NCBI GenBank assembly: GCA_902587125.1
Contig: CACIJW010000002.1
Location: forward strand, 62,001 to 126,000
Length of the DNA stretch: 64,000 bases
From: an uncultured Bacteroidota bacterium
GTDB taxonomy: Bacteria; Bacteroidota; Bacteroidia; Flavobacteriales; BACL11
Reading direction: 5' to 3'
Numbering within the stretch: the stretch's first letter is position 1; each line of letters opens with the position of its first letter. The notes under the pieces are model-generated. The model was given only the letters and a program-made list of their open reading frames with translations, was not told the DNA's origin and ran no database searches. Position numbers and translations under genes: made by a program. Positions 10,029-19,543 of this stretch are shown here, piece by piece.

Positions 10029-10882
10029 TTCCTTCACCACAGTTTCCGAAAGTTTCTATCTGCATACCCACATATAACGGTGAAGAATATTTGGAAGAAA
10101 CTATTTCTTCTATCGAAAAGCAAAATTATTCAAATTTTGAGGTTGTCTTCTCTGATGATCAATCAACAGATAACACATTGAAGCTTATTCGAAGCTTTCA
10201 AAACAGGTCCAAAATAGATATCAGAGTAATCGAACATCAGCCAAACGGAATTGGGTCAAACTGGAATAACTGCGTCCATTACGCAAATGGTGAGTTTATC
10301 AAATTTTTATTTCAGGATGATTTACTTGAAGCAAACTGCATCTCTGAGATGATCAGTCATTACCAAAAAAATGAAAGGAACAATATTGGAGTCGTATATT
10401 GTAATAAAGAATTAATTGGCAAAATAAATCAGAGCCAGATTAATCTTAACCAAAGTATTTTTGATCATTACAAGAATAAAACTAACAAGGAATTACTCTC
10501 CTCTTCTAAACTTTATAAAAAACCAAGAAATAAGATTGCAGAACCACCTTGCACATTAATAAAAAAATCTGTTTTCGATGAAATAGGTTATTTTAATGAG
10601 AGCCTAAAGCAGTCTTTAGATTATGAGTTTTTGTATAGAGTAATGACCAAGTTTGCAGTTATTCCTCTTGATCAAAAACTTATAAAATTTCGTATTCACG
10701 CTGCTCAAACCTCTGCACAAAACAACAAAACAATTATAAAAGATAGTTATTTGACTCCCTTACTCTTATTAAAGAAACACTTCAGAGTTCTTAATTACAA
10801 AACAACAGCATTACTAATATATAAAGTAATTTCAGGGGCAATCCTTTTCTTTATTTTCAAACCTTTTCTGAACGAAACTTAA
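10025..10882 (+). CDS. Glycosyltransferase family 2
   Basis: The 285-residue product begins with VSICIPTYNGEEYLEETISS, then EVVFSDDQSTDNT and the metal-binding QDD in KFLFQDDLLEAN, followed by an acceptor-binding region with CTLIKKSVFDEIGYFNE and SLDYEFLYRV. A hydrophobic C-terminal segment may touch the membrane. It is coupled by ATGA to the sulfotransferase, so both probably work on the same glycan. Its stop TAA lies in a TTAA shared with the stop of the convergent flippase gene. Confidence 0.87.
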   Translation: MIPSPQFPKVSICIPTYNGEEYLEETISSIEKQNYSNFEVVFSDDQSTDNTLKLIRSFQNRSKIDIRVIEHQPNGIGSNWNNCVHYANGEFIKFLFQDDLLEANCISEMISHYQKNERNNIGVVYCNKELIGKINQSQINLNQSIFDHYKNKTNKELLSSSKLYKKPRNKIAEPPCTLIKKSVFDEIGYFNESLKQSLDYEFLYRVMTKFAVIPLDQKLIKFRIHAAQTSAQNNKTIIKDSYLTPLLLLKKHFRVLNYKTTALLIYKVISGAILFFIFKPFLNET

Positions 10883-12357
10883 AGTTTTGATTTAATCAAA
10901 TCATAACCTTTCTTGACGGTACTATTAATTTCACTTGAAACTTTAGAAACAAGTATCAGAATAGAAAACAACCCTCCAACAATAAAACTCCTTGTTATTA
11001 TATCAGTGATCAAACTTAACTCTGGTAACAAAAGTTGAGTTGTATACGACAAGAGGAAGATAGATATAACAACTAAAAACCTATAGTTAAATGGCTGAAA
11101 TCCATACTTCCTGTATATAAATAGGTATTTAACTAGATTGGTTATAAACATAGAAATGGCGGAAGCTATTGCTGCTCCTTGAATACCCCATATCGGAATA
11201 AATATGTAGTTACTTACAATCACTAGTACTATAAGCAAGGAAACAAAAATAAGCATCATACGATATTGCTTTGAAAGACTAATTACAAGATTTTTAGCTC
11301 CTGTCCCCATATCTATAAGAAAGCTTAACCCAATAAAAAATATTACCCATTTAGCTTCTAAATAATCATCACCAAGTATTTCAAGAATATTGTCAATATT
11401 AACCCATATGCCTAAAAACAAAACGCACCCAAGAATAAATTGATTTAAACAACTTTTTTTATAAATTGAGTAAATCTTTTCTAAATCATTATCCTTCCAT
11501 GCATCAGCAATAATTGTACCTGCTATTTTTAGTAAAGGTCGAGAAGGTATGACAACTAAGGTTCCAAAAAAGAATGCAATAGTATATACGCCTGTGTTAC
11601 TTAAATCCAGGAGATTAAAAATGATAATCTTATCAATACTAAACACCGCAGATGTTCCAAATCCTGCTAACAAGCTAAACATTGCAACGCTTATGATTTC
11701 TTTTCTAAGTTTTGGTGTTATGAATGAAAGATTGGGTTTTAATTTTATAGACTTTTTTCTCCACAAATGAGCAATGATCAATATTCCTTTCATTGACAAA
11801 GCCAATGCATAAGCTAGAATAAAAACATTAATGTTAATAATCTTAAAGATAAAAAGAAGTGTGAATAGCAATATCAATAATCGCTGGACAAACTCTTGCA
11901 AAAAGGTTCCATATACTGCATCATAAAGAAGCTTATTATAAGAATCAAAGAATGCATAAAGAGAAACAAATAGAGTAACAACCTTAATTAAAAAAAAATG
12001 ATCTATTAATAATACGCTATCAGCTTTTCCTTCTAAAAGATATGGACTGATAATTGAGAAAACAGCCAAAAACAGAACAAAGCCAATTAAAACAACTGAA
12101 ACACCAATAAAAAGGAACCCATTATGTCCATTAGACTCATTACGGAAATAAGGAAAAAGGCGTCCTGTAACCCCCTTGATTCCCAAAGATGATAAGTGAC
12201 TTGCAATAGTAGAGTATGCTACAATAACTCCGAACAAGCCAATAACTTCAGTACTAACATATTTTGGGAAAAGAAAAGATGTAGTAACAAAACCTAATAC
12301 CACACCTAAATAGGACCAAAAACTCCCCATTATACTTTGTTTAATAATTAAGCCCAT
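10879..12357 (-). CDS. Wzx-like polysaccharide flippase (MOP superfamily)
   Basis: The 492-residue protein has about 12 to 14 hydrophobic segments and the N-terminal pattern of polysaccharide biosynthesis flippases (GSFWSYLGVVLGFVTTSFLF). Such proteins move undecaprenyl-linked glycan units across the inner membrane. It converges on the glycosyltransferase genes and shares a 4-nt stop overlap. Its own promoter lies upstream on the minus strand, so it is transcribed apart from the glycosyltransferases but belongs to the same functional locus. Confidence 0.85.
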   Translation of the reverse strand: MGLIIKQSIMGSFWSYLGVVLGFVTTSFLFPKYVSTEVIGLFGVIVAYSTIASHLSSLGIKGVTGRLFPYFRNESNGHNGFLFIGVSVVLIGFVLFLAVFSIISPYLLEGKADSVLLIDHFFLIKVVTLFVSLYAFFDSYNKLLYDAVYGTFLQEFVQRLLILLFTLLFIFKIININVFILAYALALSMKGILIIAHLWRKKSIKLKPNLSFITPKLRKEIISVAMFSLLAGFGTSAVFSIDKIIIFNLLDLSNTGVYTIAFFFGTLVVIPSRPLLKIAGTIIADAWKDNDLEKIYSIYKKSCLNQFILGCVLFLGIWVNIDNILEILGDDYLEAKWVIFFIGLSFLIDMGTGAKNLVISLSKQYRMMLIFVSLLIVLVIVSNYIFIPIWGIQGAAIASAISMFITNLVKYLFIYRKYGFQPFNYRFLVVISIFLLSYTTQLLLPELSLITDIITRSFIVGGLFSILILVSKVSSEINSTVKKGYDLIKSKL

Positions 12358-12377
12358 TCAATTATTTTTATAGGGGG

Positions 12378-12385
12378 CAAAGTTA
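12378..12385 (-). promoter_or_regulatory. -7 promoter box TAACTTTG for the flippase gene
   Basis: Reading the minus strand gives TAACTTTG, a match to TANNTTTG, 20 nt before the flippase ATG. The rest of the 250-bp gap up to 12607 is very AT-rich; I see no gene, RNA fold or clear terminator in it. Confidence 0.5.
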
Positions 12386-12607
12386 CAAATTCTCATTATT
12401 ATTAAAGATATGACTAATAATATAAGATCTACGATTTTAAATTATCAAAAATTATTCATAAATAACATAAAAAACAATTCTTATAAAATTGATACTATTT
12501 AAGATTTTACAACATAATAGTTAAAATACTACTTTTAAGATTAAATATTTTTTTTAACAAGTATAGTCCTATTTTAGAGACAAATAATTAAATTTTATTA
12601 ACCTAAA

Positions 12608-15600
12608 TTATAAAATTTTTGATAATCCAAATAACCATCTGAACTGTAAAAAATCATCATCAGTTGCTGGTGGTCTATTTAAAAATAGAGGAAAGTCAAA
12701 TCTTATTATAAGAGGATTAATAGTTTCTAATGGAGTCCACTCAGAAATATTAAATAAAAAACCTATACCAGCGTCAGCTCTTATTTCTGAAAAAGTATCT
12801 ATAAAATTTTCTCGAGTCAATTCTTTATTGGTAATAATACCTGCATCAGCAAAAATATATGGTTTTATGCCAATAGTATTTATTGATCTTGGAATTAAAC
12901 TAGTAAATTCAATTTCTAAATTAATAGAACCACCACTTGTTCCATTATAGCCAAAAAAATCAAAATTACCATTGTCATCATATTCTGGAGCTAGATAGCC
13001 AGAATATCCCCTTAGATTTAAGCCACCTGAATGATGAAAATTATTAATGCTCTCACCATATTCTAAATATTCTGAATTTATAAATCCTTTTGATCTAGTA
13101 AACTTATTGTTCATCATGTTCTCAAGATTTGATCCTGATAAATAAAGTTTACTTTCCGGAGCCCAATTAGAACCATTTCCAAATTGGAAAAAAGCTCTAC
13201 TTCTAAAAATTAGTTTATTTAATTTTCTATTATTAGTAGCAGTGAAAATTAATTTAGTGTAGTCATAGTCACTTAAAAAACCAGAGTTCATTAAATCAAT
13301 AGATAAAAGACCATTTCCTGAGTGATCTCCGCTGTAAAACTTAGTTAAGTTAATATCAATTCTATTATTAAATAAACCATAGGCCCAATCCTCATGAATT
13401 AAATAATTAGATACATTTGGGTTATTTCTATACAAAGATTTAAGTTTAATATTAACTTGAAATTTTTCATTTCTACTTTTATTTAAAAGGTTTATTTCAT
13501 TAGTTGCTAATCCATCTAACATGCTAGAATATATGGAGAAACTTGAGTTTTTTGTCAGTAAATCAAGATTGTGTTTGTAATAAGCCCTAAATGAAAATTT
13601 ATCATGTTCTTCTCTCTGATCAAAACCCTCTTGCATCATAGCTGAATTAATCCAAAAATTCAAGTCAAATATATGGTGATGCTTCATATATCCACCATTA
13701 ACATGAATTCCATATTTAATTCCGTCATAACTATTCCACCATATATCAGGTCTATATTTTATCTCATAATTTCTCCAGTCAGGATATTGCCAGATATTAT
13801 GATCTAGTGCATAATTAATATTTCGTTTTAAAGAATTGTCTGGCATATAACAATCTCCAAGTCTTTCTGATGGATCAATTATTACATCTTCAATTCCATT
13901 TGGAATATTTACAACTGTTTTGTAAGTAGGGTGAACCAAATCCCAGCCATGCCATTTTTCAAGAACTTTAGCTTCAGTTTCTTTTATAAACCATTGATTT
14001 GGAATATGAAATTTATATTTTTTCTTGTCTTTAGCTATTACTGTGAAGTCAATTGGAGATTGCATTCTTTTTTTTCTTTCAAAATGTAATTCATATTTGT
14101 CATTTCCAATTTTATTTACCTTATTTATCGAGTAATCTAATCTTTTATCTGTTTCTAACCACTGATCGAAAAACCAATTAAGGTCAACTTTTGTGTAGTT
14201 AATAATTACATTCCTAAAATCATCGTCATAGGGGTGTGCCATTTTCCATGTATTGAAGTAGTGTTTCATTGATTTTAAAAATAATTCATCACCAAGTACA
14301 TATTGTAAATTATATAACATTGCTGCAGTTTTATAATAAACATGTCTATACCCACCACCATGTCCATGAGCATCATCAAATTGATCTGAATGAGTCGCAA
14401 GAACTGGGTCTTTTTGTTTTGTTGCGTCTTTTATATATGAATAATAAATTTCACTGTCTATCGCTCTAAAGGGCTTATAAAACTTTGATTTATACCAATT
14501 AGTTCTCTTGTTTTCAATCATAAATTCACCATCAATTTTAATTAAAGCCCAAGCTGTTAAAAATTGAGTAAAACCTTCATCTAAAAGAGCTCTGTAAGTT
14601 TCATTATTACCAATTTGACCGAAGAACCACATATGTCCTATCTCATGAGCAAGAAGATCTCTATATCCAGGATCAGAACCACGATCAAGAGTAATCATCG
14701 GATATTCCATTCCATCTTGCGCATCAGCAACAATAACTTTATGATAGACATATTCTCCAAAGTCCTCAGAAAAAACTTTAAGGCACTCAGCACCAAAATC
14801 TGCAGCATTTAGCCATCTTGATGCATGAGGTTCTTGTACTAAAGAATAACATACTTTATCCTTCCATCTTGCCTCTCCAATTCTATATGTTGGATCTGCG
14901 GTAAATGCAAAGTCGTGAACATTTTCAGCATGAAAATACCATGTTTTTCTATTGTTCTTGTTGTATGGAATTATAACAGAAGGTTCACTGTTCCATTTTT
15001 TATTTGCAAAGTTTTTTAGATCTAATTTTTCTCTAAGTTCATCAGGTAAAACCTCACCTCTGTTTACTAAATTTCCTGTTGCTTCAACAATAAAATTTGA
15101 GGCAAAGGTTAATCTGACATCAAATGTTCCAAAATTACCATAGAACTCTCTGCCTAAATGTTGATCCTTTGTCCATCCAAATTTACTATCATATACACAA
15201 ATTCTTGGATACCAATGAACCCCGTTGTAGTGTTTATAACCCCAACTCTCATAACTTTTCATTCTTCTTCTAACACTTCCCTGATCGAAATATGTTTTAA
15301 AATCAAGTTCAAAAAGTATACTATCTCCCGGAAAAAGAGGCGAGTTAAGGTATATTTTAAAAATTGTGTTGTCTAAATCGGTAATAACATCTTTGTTATC
15401 AACCTTGATTGATTCTATTTTAGTTCCTAAACCTTGCTTTTCATATTTTCCATAAATAGGGTTCTTATGATTTTGTTTTTGAAGTTCATCATAATATGAG
15501 CCCGGCTGAAATGCGTTTTGATATAAATGGAAATAAACTTCATATAGCGTATCGGGAGAATTGTTCCAGTACTTTAACTTTTGAGAGGCAGATATTATAT

Positions 15601-15802
15601 CAGTTTCTTCATTAATTTCAGCATCAATTTCATAATAAACGTCTTGTTGCCAATAGCCTGGATATGGTAATTTGTTTTTCCAATAGTTTGGATTTTCAGA
15701 ACTCATATAGGAATTGGGAGGGTAAAGTGGATCATATTTTATTTGTGCTGATAAATTAATCGAAATTATGCAGAAGAGAAGTATTATGTTTTTAGCTGGC
15801 AT
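12608..15802 (-). CDS. M1-family metallopeptidase fused to an Omp85-like outer-membrane barrel
   Basis: The ATG at 15802 is chosen because it begins a good signal peptide (MPAKNIILLFCIISINLSAQ); the longer frame from 15841 adds 13 residues that bury it. The 1064-residue product has an M1 aminopeptidase part to about residue 580, with HEIGH at residues 386-390 and the third zinc ligand Glu exactly 18 residues later (HEXXH-X18-E). DGMEYP stands near the usual GAMEN position. From about residue 650 the sequence becomes a run of alternating beta strands. It includes GGLNLRGYSGY near residue 929, like the RGF/RGY loop of Omp85 proteins, IKPYIFADAG, RADAGIGFLFN and a last strand ending FRWLFGLSKIL, all typical of the D15/BamA C-terminus. 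No POTRA domain is evident. It overlaps the BrkB gene by 11 nt. Confidence 0.8.
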   Translation of the reverse strand: MPAKNIILLFCIISINLSAQIKYDPLYPPNSYMSSENPNYWKNKLPYPGYWQQDVYYEIDAEINEETDIISASQKLKYWNNSPDTLYEVYFHLYQNAFQPGSYYDELQKQNHKNPIYGKYEKQGLGTKIESIKVDNKDVITDLDNTIFKIYLNSPLFPGDSILFELDFKTYFDQGSVRRRMKSYESWGYKHYNGVHWYPRICVYDSKFGWTKDQHLGREFYGNFGTFDVRLTFASNFIVEATGNLVNRGEVLPDELREKLDLKNFANKKWNSEPSVIIPYNKNNRKTWYFHAENVHDFAFTADPTYRIGEARWKDKVCYSLVQEPHASRWLNAADFGAECLKVFSEDFGEYVYHKVIVADAQDGMEYPMITLDRGSDPGYRDLLAHEIGHMWFFGQIGNNETYRALLDEGFTQFLTAWALIKIDGEFMIENKRTNWYKSKFYKPFRAIDSEIYYSYIKDATKQKDPVLATHSDQFDDAHGHGGGYRHVYYKTAAMLYNLQYVLGDELFLKSMKHYFNTWKMAHPYDDDFRNVIINYTKVDLNWFFDQWLETDKRLDYSINKVNKIGNDKYELHFERKKRMQSPIDFTVIAKDKKKYKFHIPNQWFIKETEAKVLEKWHGWDLVHPTYKTVVNIPNGIEDVIIDPSERLGDCYMPDNSLKRNINYALDHNIWQYPDWRNYEIKYRPDIWWNSYDGIKYGIHVNGGYMKHHHIFDLNFWINSAMMQEGFDQREEHDKFSFRAYYKHNLDLLTKNSSFSIYSSMLDGLATNEINLLNKSRNEKFQVNIKLKSLYRNNPNVSNYLIHEDWAYGLFNNRIDINLTKFYSGDHSGNGLLSIDLMNSGFLSDYDYTKLIFTATNNRKLNKLIFRSRAFFQFGNGSNWAPESKLYLSGSNLENMMNNKFTRSKGFINSEYLEYGESINNFHHSGGLNLRGYSGYLAPEYDDNGNFDFFGYNGTSGGSINLEIEFTSLIPRSINTIGIKPYIFADAGIITNKELTRENFIDTFSEIRADAGIGFLFNISEWTPLETINPLIIRFDFPLFLNRPPATDDDFLQFRWLFGLSKIL

Positions 15803-16637
15803 TTTTATTAATTTTTTTTGAAAAGGTTGTATTGAGCTCAAATCCCAAAATTAGTATAAAAGAATTAAAATACATCCATAATAAAATGATCATTAGAGTT
15901 CCAATTGAACCATATAATTTGTTATAGGTGTCAAAATTATTTATGTAAATACTAAAAAGTATCGAAGTTATAATTATAAATAAAGAGGAAAAAACAGAGC
16001 CAATATTTATAAATCTAAATTTTGCTTTTTTGTTTGCAAGAAAGAAAATAATTGTTATTCCACTGTACAGAGATGCAAACAATATTAACCATTTTGAAAA
16101 CATAAACATTTTTATCGAACTAATATTTACTAAATTTTCGCTAATCAAGAATGATATAAGTTTTTCCCCTAATATGATAAATAGAATTGATAAAATTACA
16201 AGTAGAGTAATGATTATAGTTATCTCAAGTGCTATTAACCTTTTTTTAAAAAATCCAATTTCATTGTTAACATGGTATGATGCATCAAAAGCCTCTAATA
16301 GCGAATAAGCTCCATTAGTTGAGAAAAAAATTGTTAGTAAAAAACCTATAGATAATAATTCAGCTCTGGGATTACTTAATACATCATTTATTAAAAATAA
16401 TACTGAATCATTTGTCATTGGTGGTAATATATCAATAATGATTTCAAATATCCTTTTTTGAAAATCAGTAACTGGTATATAAGGTATAAGTGTAAATAGA
16501 AAAATTAGAGCAGGAAAAAAAGCTAAAAAGAAATTAAAAGCGATTGAAGAGGCTCTTGTTGAAATTGCCCCTTTTTTTAATCCATTAAAAAAGAATAGTA
16601 ATATTTCTTTTAGCTCATATTTATTTAAAAAATTCAC
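15792..16637 (-). CDS. YihY/BrkB-family inner-membrane protein
   Basis: The 281-residue protein has about six hydrophobic segments. Family hallmarks are STRASSIAFNFFLAFFPALIFLFTLIP near the N-terminus (written here only as a landmark in two parts: TRASSIAFNFF and LAFFPALIFL), SPRA-like NPRAELLSIG, and YHVNNEIGFFKKR. BrkB/YihY proteins are sometimes annotated as RNase BN in error; the real function is not settled. Its stop overlaps the start of the M1-barrel gene, and its start abuts the nadC stop, so the three genes form an operon. Confidence 0.82.
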   Translation of the reverse strand: MNFLNKYELKEILLFFFNGLKKGAISTRASSIAFNFFLAFFPALIFLFTLIPYIPVTDFQKRIFEIIIDILPPMTNDSVLFLINDVLSNPRAELLSIGFLLTIFFSTNGAYSLLEAFDASYHVNNEIGFFKKRLIALEITIIITLLVILSILFIILGEKLISFLISENLVNISSIKMFMFSKWLILFASLYSGITIIFFLANKKAKFRFINIGSVFSSLFIIITSILFSIYINNFDTYNKLYGSIGTLMIILLWMYFNSFILILGFELNTTFSKKINKNAS

Positions 16638-17476
16638 TATTTCAAAATTAATAAGCTCATGTCAAAACATTCAACACTGTGAGTTAGAGAACCACAGGAA
16701 ATAAAATCAACTCCACATTCTGCATATTCAACAATGTTATCAAAATCTATATTACCTGACGATTCAATTTTAAATATGTTTCTGCATATATCAACTGCTT
16801 TATTTGTGTGATTGATATTAAAATTATCCAAAATAACTCTGTTGATTTCTTTAAATTGCAATATTTTCTTTAACTCATCAACGCTTCTAACTTCAACAAT
16901 TATATTATATTTAAGATTATTCTTCTTTAAATAGTTGATTGTTTTTTTTACAGTTGTTTGAATATCTTCATTAAAGTCGATATGGTTATCTTTAATCATG
17001 ATTTCATCATATAATCCAAATCGGTGATTAGTACCTCCACCAATTCTTACAGCCCATTTTTCTATTATTCGATTGAGTGGTGTTGTTTTTCTAGTATCGA
17101 GGATTTTACAATCAGTATGATTAATTAAATTTTGAAATTTTTTTGTTTTGGTAGCTATTCCACTCATTCTTTGCATTGAATTTAAAACAAATCTTTCTTT
17201 AGCTAGTATTTCTCTTGCATTTCCACTCACCGATAATAACTTTTGACCATTTTTAATTTTTTCTCCATCAGAAACAAGTCTTGTAAATACTAGATTGGTA
17301 CTATTGAATTCAAAGATTTGTTTAGCCAATTCTATACCAGCAATTATACCTTCGTCTTTAGAAATAAGTACAGCAGATGTCCTCTTACTTTTTTCTATGC
17401 AAGATAATGATGTTATATCCCCATTTTTGATATCTTCTTCAAGTGAATCTGAAATAAACTTTTCTAAATTTTCCAT
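16637..17476 (-). CDS. nadC: Nicotinate-nucleotide pyrophosphorylase (quinolinate phosphoribosyltransferase)
   Basis: The 279-residue product converts quinolinate and PRPP to nicotinate mononucleotide in de novo NAD synthesis. Signature segments are DITSLSCI near the N-terminus, RMSGIATKTKKF, the phosphoribosyl-binding DTRKTTPLNR, GGGTNHRFGLYDEIMIKDNHI, EVRSVDEL and the C-terminal SSGNI and ISCGSLTHS. Length is normal for the family. It leads the nadC-brkB-M1 operon; the latter two have no obvious metabolic link to NAD. Confidence 0.95.
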   Translation of the reverse strand: MENLEKFISDSLEEDIKNGDITSLSCIEKSKRTSAVLISKDEGIIAGIELAKQIFEFNSTNLVFTRLVSDGEKIKNGQKLLSVSGNAREILAKERFVLNSMQRMSGIATKTKKFQNLINHTDCKILDTRKTTPLNRIIEKWAVRIGGGTNHRFGLYDEIMIKDNHIDFNEDIQTTVKKTINYLKKNNLKYNIIVEVRSVDELKKILQFKEINRVILDNFNINHTNKAVDICRNIFKIESSGNIDFDNIVEYAECGVDFISCGSLTHSVECFDMSLLILK

Positions 17477-17518
17477 AAAAAATTAATTTCTTTAATATTG
17501 ATTTAAAAATACAAAATA

Positions 17519-17986
17519 ATGAATATTGAATTGATTGTCATTGGTAAGACTTCAGAAAACTACCTAAAGATTGGAATTCAAGACTATCTTAGTAAGATTT
17601 CAAGGTTTTGTAGTGTTAGTATAAATGTTCTTAAACCCCACACTAATAAAAGTCTATCTACTAATGAAATAATCAAATTGGAGGCAAAAAGTATATTTCA
17701 AGTAATTAAACCAAAAGACTTTTTAATTTGTCTGGACTTAAATGGTAAAAAGATAAACTCTTTAGAGCTTTCGAAAGAAATAGGGAATTTAACAAACACT
17801 GGTAGAAGAGACTTAAAATTTCTGATCGGAGGACCATATGGAATTAGTGTTGATGTCAAAAAAAGATCGAATAAAATGATATCATTGTCTGCAATGACTT
17901 TTTCACACCAATTAGTTCGATTGATTTTTTTAGAGCAGTTATATCGGTCATTTTCAATATTAAATAACTTTCCTTATCACAAATGA
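17519..17986 (+). CDS. rlmH: 23S rRNA pseudouridine-1915 N3-methyltransferase RlmH
   Basis: The 155-residue SPOUT methyltransferase shows the C-terminal trefoil-knot motifs FLIGGPYGIS and SLSAMTFSHQLVRLIFLEQLYR region (AMTFSHQLVRL, FLEQLYR), which bind S-adenosylmethionine and the ribosome. It methylates the pseudouridine in helix 69 of 23S rRNA. It is divergent from nadC with a 42-nt gap and overlaps rdgB by 4 nt (ATGA). Confidence 0.95.
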   Translation: MNIELIVIGKTSENYLKIGIQDYLSKISRFCSVSINVLKPHTNKSLSTNEIIKLEAKSIFQVIKPKDFLICLDLNGKKINSLELSKEIGNLTNTGRRDLKFLIGGPYGISVDVKKRSNKMISLSAMTFSHQLVRLIFLEQLYRSFSILNNFPYHK

Positions 17987-18570
17987 AACAAATAGTTTTT
18001 TCTACACACAATGAAAATAAGTTAAAAGAGATAAAAAAAATACTTTCAGATAAATTTAAAATCTTAGGTTTAAGTGATTTAAATTGCGATGATGAAATAA
18101 TAGAGTCTGGTAAAACCTTGGCGCAGAACGCATATATTAAAGCTTCATTCATAAACAAATCATATAACATTGATTGTTTTGCTGATGATACTGGCTTGGA
18201 GATAAAGTCTTTAAATGGAGAGCCAGGAATTTATTCTGCTAGGTATGCTGGTGATGAGTGCAGTTCAGAAAAAAATATTGAAAAAGTGTTAAATAGTTTA
18301 TCAAATAAAAAATGCAGAAAAGCTGTATTTAAAACAGTTATTTGCTTAATATTCAACAAAGAAAAACATTTTTTTGAAGGAAAGGTATATGGTTCCATTT
18401 CACCAAAAATAATAGGAAAACAAGGTTTTGGATATGACCCAATATTTATTCCAGATGGATTTAATAAAACTTTTTCACAGATGTCTATAGATGAAAAAAA
18501 TAGAATTAGTCATAGAGCAATAGCAGTTCAAAAGCTATCAAAGTTTTTAAAGAGTAGATTCACTAAATAG
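17983..18570 (+). CDS. rdgB: XTP/dITP diphosphatase (Ham1/RdgB family)
   Basis: The 195-residue product has STHNENKLKEIK at the N-terminus, the catalytic region ADDTGLEIKSLNGEPGIYSARYAG (landmarks ADDTGLEI and PGIYSARYAG), QGFGYDPIFIPDG and the C-terminal SHRAIAV. The enzyme removes deaminated purine nucleotides such as dITP and XTP from the pool. It is translationally coupled to rlmH and ends inside the convergent coaD gene by 8 nt. Confidence 0.95.
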   Translation: MKQIVFSTHNENKLKEIKKILSDKFKILGLSDLNCDDEIIESGKTLAQNAYIKASFINKSYNIDCFADDTGLEIKSLNGEPGIYSARYAGDECSSEKNIEKVLNSLSNKKCRKAVFKTVICLIFNKEKHFFEGKVYGSISPKIIGKQGFGYDPIFIPDGFNKTFSQMSIDEKNRISHRAIAVQKLSKFLKSRFTK

Positions 18571-19012
18571 AATAAGAAACAAACTTTGAAATATCTCCAT
18601 TATTTTTAATAATCTCTCTAACTATTTTTGAGGAAATATGAGAATAAGAAGGGGAGCTGATGAAAAAAATAGTTTCAATATTGTTGTCTAGCTCTCTGTT
18701 TGCGTTAGCAATATCTTTTTCATAAGTAAAATCGATTTCGTTTCTTATTCCACGAATCAAAAAATTTATATTCTCTTTTTTACAAAAATCTATTGTCAAG
18801 CCTTCATAATAATGAACACTAATTCTATTATTTTTTTTATAAAGTAAATTAATTTTTTCAATTCTTTTTTCTAATGAAAAAAAATTGTTTTTAGTTGAAT
18901 TTTTTGAAATACCTATTATTATTTTGTCAAATAAATTTAGAGATTGCTTGACAATATCTTCATGACCTTTAGTGAATGGATCGAATGATCCTGGAAACAA
19001 TCCTGTTTTCAT
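18563..19012 (-). CDS. coaD: Pantetheine-phosphate adenylyltransferase
   Basis: The 149-residue enzyme catalyses the fourth step of coenzyme A synthesis. The nucleotidyltransferase motif GSFDPFTKGHEDIV (residues 8-21) contains the T/HxGH-type site, IRGIRNEIDFTYEKDIANANR covers the substrate loop (landmarks RGIRNEIDF and DIANANR), and SYSHISSKIVREI the SSS-x2-R-like end. It is the last gene of the operon anchored protein-DUF3822-rsmD-coaD; only 6 nt separate it from rsmD. Confidence 0.95.
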   Translation of the reverse strand: MKTGLFPGSFDPFTKGHEDIVKQSLNLFDKIIIGISKNSTKNNFFSLEKRIEKINLLYKKNNRISVHYYEGLTIDFCKKENINFLIRGIRNEIDFTYEKDIANANRELDNNIETIFFISSPSYSHISSKIVREIIKNNGDISKFVSYSI

Positions 19013-19018
19013 TTTTAA

Positions 19019-19543
19019 TTATTCATTTGCAAAGAAACTAAAATTTACATTTCCGTATCTTTTATTTAAGTAACAGTTTTCAAATCTATTATTATTGTCA
19101 TGTTCAATTACTAAAACCCCATTTTTCTTAAGTAAATTTCTTTCATTTATTTTATCAATTAAGGAATTATAGTATCTAAATTTAAAAGGGGGATCACAAA
19201 AAATAATTTCAAAATCTTCTTCGCAAACGTCCAAAAATTTTAATGCATCTGATTGAATTACTTTTATATTAAAATCAAATTTTACTTTATTTTTTTTTAA
19301 TGAATTTATTATTGACTTATTTATGTCTATGCATGTAATGTTTTTACAGCCTCTGGATGCAAATTCAAAGCTAATGTTGCCTGAACCAGCGAATAAATCT
19401 AAGACATTAATCTTTGAAAATTGATAATTATTGTTAAGTATATTAAATAATGCTTCCTTTGCAAAATCAGTAGTTGGTCTGATGTTAGAGTTCTTTGGAT
19501 AAATTATTTTTTGACCTCTCTTGCTTCCTGAGATGATTCTCAT
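19019..19543 (-). CDS. rsmD: 16S rRNA (guanine-966-N2)-methyltransferase RsmD
   Basis: The 174-residue Rossmann methyltransferase starts with MRIISGSKRGQKI, has an RPTTDFAKEALFN segment, the SAM-binding VLDLFAGSGNISFEFASRG and the catalytic DPPF near residue 116. It modifies G966 of 16S rRNA. It overlaps the DUF3822 gene by 4 nt. The rsmD-coaD neighbourhood is common in many bacteria. Confidence 0.93.
   Translation of the reverse strand: MRIISGSKRGQKIIYPKNSNIRPTTDFAKEALFNILNNNYQFSKINVLDLFAGSGNISFEFASRGCKNITCIDINKSIINSLKKNKVKFDFNIKVIQSDALKFLDVCEEDFEIIFCDPPFKFRYYNSLIDKINERNLLKKNGVLVIEHDNNNRFENCYLNKRYGNVNFSFFANE

Noticed and set aside
12386-12607. AT-rich gap as a possible RNA gene or origin
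   Set aside because: No stable stem, no DnaA-box cluster and no open frame of note; only the flippase promoter box at its left edge is supported.
14269-14469. Histidine-rich open frame opposite the M1 peptidase
   Set aside because: It is the complement of the conserved peptidase coding sequence, with no start context or promoter; a shadow of codon bias.
15803-15841. Longer N-terminus for the M1-barrel protein
   Set aside because: The extra 13 residues precede a good signal peptide and lie further inside the BrkB gene; the ATG at 15802 fits better.
15792-16637. BrkB/YihY as ribonuclease BN
   Set aside because: The rbn label for this family is a known mis-annotation; the protein is a multispanning membrane protein with no nuclease motif.
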